DNA of 64,000 nt from Cyclonatronum proteinivorum (GTDB lineage Bacteria; Bacteroidota; Rhodothermia; Balneolales; Cyclonatronaceae): NCBI RefSeq assembly GCF_003353065.1, contig NZ_CP027806.1, positions 3,678,501-3,742,500 of the forward strand, written 5' to 3'. The position numbers and the translations under genes are program-made. Position 1 is the first letter of the stretch. The number at the start of each line of letters is the position of its first letter. Below the pieces are notes generated by a model. That model saw only the letters and a list, made by a program, of their open reading frames with translations, was not told the origin of the DNA and ran no database searches. Shown here piece by piece: positions 60,729 to 64,000 of the stretch.

Positions 60729-62831
60729 TCAGCGGATAATAGCAAACCGGCCGCGCTGCACATGGCCCGACTCGCGATCCCGCACAGTATATAGATAAAG
60801 TCCGGTTGAAAGGTTCTGATTGGCTGCCGAGAGCAAATCCCAGGCATGTTCGCCACCGGGCATCAGACGCTCGCCCGAAGCAAAATCTCGGAACCAGCGG
60901 GTGTCGCCCTGATAGGTGGCTGCGTCGTGCTGAAGGGTTGCGACAATTTCACCTGCAAGGGTGTACACGCGCACTTCGGCACGTGCGGGTAGGTTGTAGA
61001 ACATGATTTTCCGCGTGAAGGGCGTCCCGCCGTCCCAGGCCGCATTTACGCGGTAGGGATTGGGATATACCCCAACCTTAAATTCAGGATCACTATTTCT
61101 GAAATCCGGATTTGGCGCTGTACCCGGGAATACCCGCACAGCGTTGGCGTTAATGGATGATTCAAGCGGCGGCGATTCGCCATCACCGGCATCGAAGGCG
61201 GTTACGGCAAACAGATACTGCCAGCCGCTCAGCATGCCCGTTACATCAAAACGATAGTGATACTCAACCGGGTCATCTGGGAATGTCACCGGTTCAGGCA
61301 GGCGGATTTCATCAAAACCGGTTCCGAAACCCGCACCGCTCTCGGGCAGGTCCCACTCGCGTATCATCTGTGCCGAGGTGGAAATTGTACCCCGAAGATC
61401 ATCGCCAAGCTGAGAGCGGTACAGGCGGTAGCCTGCAAAGTCTTCTTCGCCTGAAACCGGGTCAATTGAAAATTCAGCGCGGTTATCCCAGTAAATGCTT
61501 GCAACGCCTGCGTCGAGTTCCACGCGGATACGCGGCACATCCGGCGGCTCGGGAACGAGAAAGCGGGTTCGGGTGCCATCGGGGTTTTCCTGACCATCAA
61601 ACAGACGGAAAGCCCAGTCAATGTTTTCGGCAAGAAGCGAGCGGCTTTCTTCATTATCCAGCTGATTCACATCATTCACCTGACCCGGCACCAGCCCCTG
61701 AAATTCAGGCGGCATAAGCGCGGTCACAAAAGCGATGTACACACTGATCGTTTCACCGGGCTCAACTTCCGGGAATGGGCCTATAGTGTTGAGCTGTATA
61801 TAGTTACCGTTGGCAAAGAAGCCGTCATTACGCAGGGCTTCGCGGTTTTGATCAATAGGCCAAACGGTCTGCATGCGCTCAAAACGCTCCAGATCATTCG
61901 AAGGGCGGGAGAAATCACCCGTTCCGGCGCCAAACAGCCAGAAATCAGGGCTCACGTGCGGCACCGGAAGTCCGGCAGCTTCAATTTCATCAGCCCTGCG
62001 CGGATGAAACTCAACCCCGCGATACTCGGACCCCAAAATTACCGAAGCGGCATAGGTATTGATTCGGGGCTGATCAAAAGAACCCCGGTCGAAAACGTAA
62101 AGGGCATACTGATCATCCAGCCATCCCAATCCGCCCTTGTTAAAAAAGTCTGAGCCGGTTTCAACGGTTGTATTTACGTTGCGGACAACCATGTCAGAAT
62201 AAATGCTGAAATAAAACTCATCCCAGACTTCACCATTTGGATTGCCCGACCAAATGTTCGAATTATTAGTAATGTCGTATCTGACAATGGAGATTCCTTC
62301 CGTGAAACCAAAATTCCAGTTGTAGGTCTCGAACCGGATGTCGGCATAGAGCGGATTTTCGTGTCCCGGTACCGGACGGTTGTTGCGAACCGTACGCCGG
62401 TCAGAAAATTCAGCCACAAGATCCTGATGGCTGACGGCAGACGGGCTGAAATTCGGACTGTCGCTCAGCGAAGAGCGCTCTGTAAACAGGGTTCCGTCAT
62501 TGGTAAACTCAAAACCGGCTACATTCTCGTTATAACCCGCCGCATTGGTAACCGATGAAGTTGAAACCCGGGTCTGACCGTCCACACGTGCACCAAGCCA
62601 GATTCCCGCTTCGAAAAGGTGCTCGGTACCGGAACCTCTCGGAAACTCCATGCTGGGCAGGCCCACCGGCTGATTCCGCACATTAGGTCGCCCAACCGTA
62701 CCCACATTCGAATAGGAAATGCCAAGATTACTCACGGTTACAGCACGGCGCTCAAAGACCTGTTGTGCCGAAGCCATCTCATAAAAAAACAAAAAGATAA
62801 AAAGGGCAAATAGTAGCCTGATAACGTTCAT
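60729..62831 (-). CDS. secreted surface protein with C-terminal sorting-like domain; first gene of the operon
   Basis: 700 residues with signal peptide MNVIRLLFALFIFLFFYEMASAQ. The body has repeated beta-sandwich patterns ('FEAGIWLGARVDGQTRVSTSSV', 'YNWNFGFTEGISIVRYDITNNSN', 'AGYRLYRSQLGDDLRGTIS...YRFDVTGMLSGWQYLFAVTAFDAGDGESPPLESS') consistent with FN3 or Ig-like modules. The end 'EFKVGVYPNPYRVNAAWDGG...MFYNLPARAEVRVYTLAGEIVATLQHD...LSTGLYLYTVRDRESGHVQRGRFAIIR' is a FlgD-type/type IX sorting-like C-domain. No enzyme motif was seen. It leads the minus-strand six-gene set; a TACCTTTG box lies 96 bp upstream of its ATG. Confidence 0.8.
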   Translation of the reverse strand: MNVIRLLFALFIFLFFYEMASAQQVFERRAVTVSNLGISYSNVGTVGRPNVRNQPVGLPSMEFPRGSGTEHLFEAGIWLGARVDGQTRVSTSSVTNAAGYNENVAGFEFTNDGTLFTERSSLSDSPNFSPSAVSHQDLVAEFSDRRTVRNNRPVPGHENPLYADIRFETYNWNFGFTEGISIVRYDITNNSNIWSGNPNGEVWDEFYFSIYSDMVVRNVNTTVETGSDFFNKGGLGWLDDQYALYVFDRGSFDQPRINTYAASVILGSEYRGVEFHPRRADEIEAAGLPVPHVSPDFWLFGAGTGDFSRPSNDLERFERMQTVWPIDQNREALRNDGFFANGNYIQLNTIGPFPEVEPGETISVYIAFVTALMPPEFQGLVPGQVNDVNQLDNEESRSLLAENIDWAFRLFDGQENPDGTRTRFLVPEPPDVPRIRVELDAGVASIYWDNRAEFSIDPVSGEEDFAGYRLYRSQLGDDLRGTISTSAQMIREWDLPESGAGFGTGFDEIRLPEPVTFPDDPVEYHYRFDVTGMLSGWQYLFAVTAFDAGDGESPPLESSINANAVRVFPGTAPNPDFRNSDPEFKVGVYPNPYRVNAAWDGGTPFTRKIMFYNLPARAEVRVYTLAGEIVATLQHDAATYQGDTRWFRDFASGERLMPGGEHAWDLLSAANQNLSTGLYLYTVRDRESGHVQRGRFAIIR

Positions 62832-62926
62832 TCAACCAATAATAAATAGATGGATAGCTTAAAATTCCGACCTGATTGATGTTTTAGAGAACATCTGTAG
62901 CACTTGCACTACATCCGATGACAGTC

Positions 62927-62934
62927 CAAAGGTA
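62927..62934 (-). promoter_or_regulatory. -7 box (TACCTTTG) of the surface operon
   Basis: On the minus strand TACCTTTG matches TAnnTTTG perfectly, 96 bp upstream of the ATG at 62831. I saw no clean -33 element. Confidence 0.45.
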
Positions 62935-63002
62935 TCGCTATTCTTTTCAATATGGAATGCATCCTCGTGCATTTTACAATATAATAACTTGCGCGCTAAA
63001 AT

Positions 63003-63016
63003 GGGAAGCGCTTTCA
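63003..63016 (-). promoter_or_regulatory. second AAGCGCTTTC operator-like site
   Basis: Minus strand TGAAAGCGCTTCCC, with the same orientation and following ATTTTA as the amylase operator, 172 bp upstream of the operon ATG. Confidence 0.45.
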
Positions 63017-63082
63017 GACCCTGCATTCTTTTATAAAACAGCCTGTACGTCGCCCATTAAGTTTTCACTTTGGTCGGCTGAA

Positions 63083-63196
63083 GCTTATGCCACAGGTATT
63101 TCCGGCTGTGTTTTTTTTGGGGGAAACTCCGTGAACATCACGGTCTTTCGTGGTAATACTGTCCCCGCAGCCCTAAGATCAACCCCTTGCTTTTTT
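63083..63196 (+). repeat. copy C of the dispersed structured repeat
   Basis: Core GGGGGAAACTCCGTGAACAT at 63119, an upstream CACAG/CTGTG hairpin and T8 tract, TCCCC then CTAAGAT, and TTGCTTTTTTGG at the end. CCGTGA/TCACGG forms a perfect 6-bp inner stem. It lies 289 bp from the operon ATG and 156 bp before DUF3098. Confidence 0.7.
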
Positions 63197-63351
63197 GGCT
63201 TCGGATACACATCACGCTACCAAAGTCAAATCACAGCTCCGTTTTTCATCTCACAGAATCCCGGAAAATCATTACCTTTGGTTCATAATTTAGGCCTTTA
63301 GATTTCTTTGCCCTACCAAGATCACTCGTTTTCCATTAAACATCATTCACA

Positions 63352-63609
63352 ATGCCCCGCAACACCCCCCGCAAAAGCAAGCGCACGCAGTCAAAACCAC
63401 AGGCCGAAAGTCCCGTTTTCGGGCCGGAAAACTACAAACTCATGGCAATTGCCGTAACGCTGATTTTCGTGGGATTTGCCATCATGGCGATTGAAAATGA
63501 GATCAGCGGCTTCTTTTCGCTATACATTTCCCCCATTCTCGTAATAGCCGGGTTTATTGTTTTTGGATGGGGAATCATCAAAAAACCAGCCGGACAGCAA
63601 ACAACCTAA
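63352..63609 (+). CDS. DUF3098 membrane protein
   Basis: 85 residues: a basic, polar N-terminus (MPRNTPRKSKRTQSKPQAE), then 'VFGPENYKLMAIAVTLIFVGFAIMAIENEISGFFSLYISPILVIAGFIVFGWGIIKKP', two membrane helices, matching DUF3098 in length and pattern (FGxxNYxLMxxG/AxxxIxxGFxxM). In Bacteroidetes this small protein is often near cell-division or undecaprenyl-phosphate genes; its function is unknown. It is followed 21 bp later by a DUF92-type gene, probably one transcript. Confidence 0.85.
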   Translation: MPRNTPRKSKRTQSKPQAESPVFGPENYKLMAIAVTLIFVGFAIMAIENEISGFFSLYISPILVIAGFIVFGWGIIKKPAGQQTT

Positions 63610-63630
63610 TTCCGAGGCGAGCGCGCAACC

Positions 63631-64000
63631 ATGTCAGAAAATCAGCTTACGTATGCAGCGGGTCAGCGCATGTTTGCATGGTTTAATCTCAACTTGCTGA
63701 ACTACTGTTTCTACGTTCTCCTGATTCTGATCTTCGTCCTCGTTGCAAGCCCTGTTGATAAGCTGCTGATTCTGCTGGCCCTTGGTGCGGCCTGGATCGT
63801 AAGCTACTTCAGCTTCCTGCTGCGCCTGCTTTCCCTTGACGGCATGCGCTCGGCCGTACTTGTTGGCACCATTACCCTGGGCTTAGGCGGGATTGAATAC
63901 ACGGCCTACCTGCTGTTTTTCTTTGTGAGTAGCAATATCGCAGGCTTCATCTTCAGTAAACCAAACCTGGAAAGCCGCCATCCGCTTGTTGAGCGGCGTT
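63631..64000 (+). CDS. DUF92 membrane protein, N-terminal part (runs off the window)
   Basis: Open from ATG 63631 (MSENQLTYAAGQRMF...) to the last base, 123 codons. The hydrophobic stretches ('YCFYVLLILIFVLVAS', 'LLILLALGAAWIVSYFSFLLRLLSL') and the motif 'DGMRSAVLVGTITLGLGGIEYTAYLLFFFVSSNIAG' match the DUF92/TIGR00297 family, whose plant members are phytyl-phosphate kinases (VTE6). The typical D-G-x-x-A-x-L-V-G and L-F-F-F-V-S-S signatures are visible. It probably phosphorylates or converts an isoprenoid alcohol, but this is inferred. The C-terminal half lies outside the window. Confidence 0.8.
   Translation, partial: MSENQLTYAAGQRMFAWFNLNLLNYCFYVLLILIFVLVASPVDKLLILLALGAAWIVSYFSFLLRLLSLDGMRSAVLVGTITLGLGGIEYTAYLLFFFVSSNIAGFIFSKPNLESRHPLVERR

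Larger units (their letters stand above)
62832..63351. other. intergenic region, 520 bp, upstream of the surface operon
   Basis: It holds a promoter for the operon, an AAGCGCTTTC operator-like site (63003) and copy C of the dispersed repeat (63083). The 127-codon + frame across it is rejected. Confidence 0.6.

Noticed and set aside
63119-63180. Cobalamin riboswitch in repeat copy C (GGGGGAA...TCCCCGCAGC resembles its core)
   Set aside because: There is no B12 box downstream, the other three copies lack the CCCGC segment, and the genes nearby are not B12-related.
62918-63301. 127-codon + strand frame across the operon promoter region
   Set aside because: It runs through the dispersed repeat and operator; no family pattern, and the DUF3098 gene follows with its own start.

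Overview
The window looks like chromosomal DNA from a marine or haloalkaliphilic member of the Balneolaeota/Rhodothermaeota side of the Bacteroidetes group. I infer this from several signs. Two secreted proteins end in the C-terminal sorting domain typical of type IX-like secretion cargo (YPNPFNPTTNIRY ... a final lysine). There is a PorV/PorQ-type outer-membrane protein beside a TonB-dependent receptor with a carboxypeptidase-regulatory N-domain. Several promoters carry a TAnnTTTG-type -7 box. Small families such as DUF3098 and DUF389 are also present. No rRNA, tRNA or CRISPR array was found.

Layout. 0-16.5 kb holds metabolism and envelope genes: the end of a DUF4143 ATPase, an alpha/beta hydrolase, META and NlpE-like lipoproteins, a trans-sulfuration PLP enzyme, a fasciclin protein, L-serine dehydratase, a histidine kinase/response-regulator pair, gamma-glutamyltransferase, and two Gfo/Idh/MocA oxidoreductases. 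16.5-19.7 kb is repeat-rich. It carries an IS4-family element with 22-bp terminal repeats, composite dispersed repeats and a broken DUF4143 ATPase. 19.7-24.5 kb holds a flavin disulfide reductase, a DUF1778-GNAT toxin-antitoxin pair, small membrane and unknown proteins, a MITE-like element and a BASS transporter. 25-33 kb holds an LpxH-like phosphatase with a glycosyltransferase, a PAS protein, RecQ and a PQQ-type sugar dehydrogenase. 33.2-34.6 kb is an AT-rich two-gene cassette (DUF1828/DUF1829-like plus a partner) behind nested operator-like dyads. 34.9-38.1 kb holds two photolyases (class II CPD and FeS (6-4) type). 39.4-42.4 kb is a secreted alpha-amylase whose promoter carries a LacI-type operator. 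42.9-43.8 kb is a RES/Xre toxin-antitoxin pair. 44-51 kb holds a metallopeptidase coupled to DUF389, an OmpA lipoprotein, DoxX, and a ChaN/EreA-like protein. 51.2-62.8 kb is one long minus-strand run of six cell-surface genes: two secreted proteins, a lipoprotein, a TonB receptor, a PorV-like protein and a beta-propeller lipoprotein. The window ends with DUF3098 and the start of a DUF92 membrane protein.

Most unusual signals. (1) A dispersed repeat of about 105-115 bp occurs four times (near 16.5, 23.4, 42.7 and 63.1 kb) with a nearly invariant GGGGAAACTCCGnGA core and co-varying helices; I could not assign it to a known RNA or element. (2) A MITE-like family has CCCGCATTATTCAC ends and 4-bp TTAG/TTAA target duplications, with two full copies plus one lone end. 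(3) The DUF1828/DUF1829 pair looks like an autoregulated accessory module. (4) The six-gene surface operon has no obvious substrate. (5) An A8 run lies between an AbrB-like ORF and the transposase. All family names come from reading protein motifs by eye; no database search was run.
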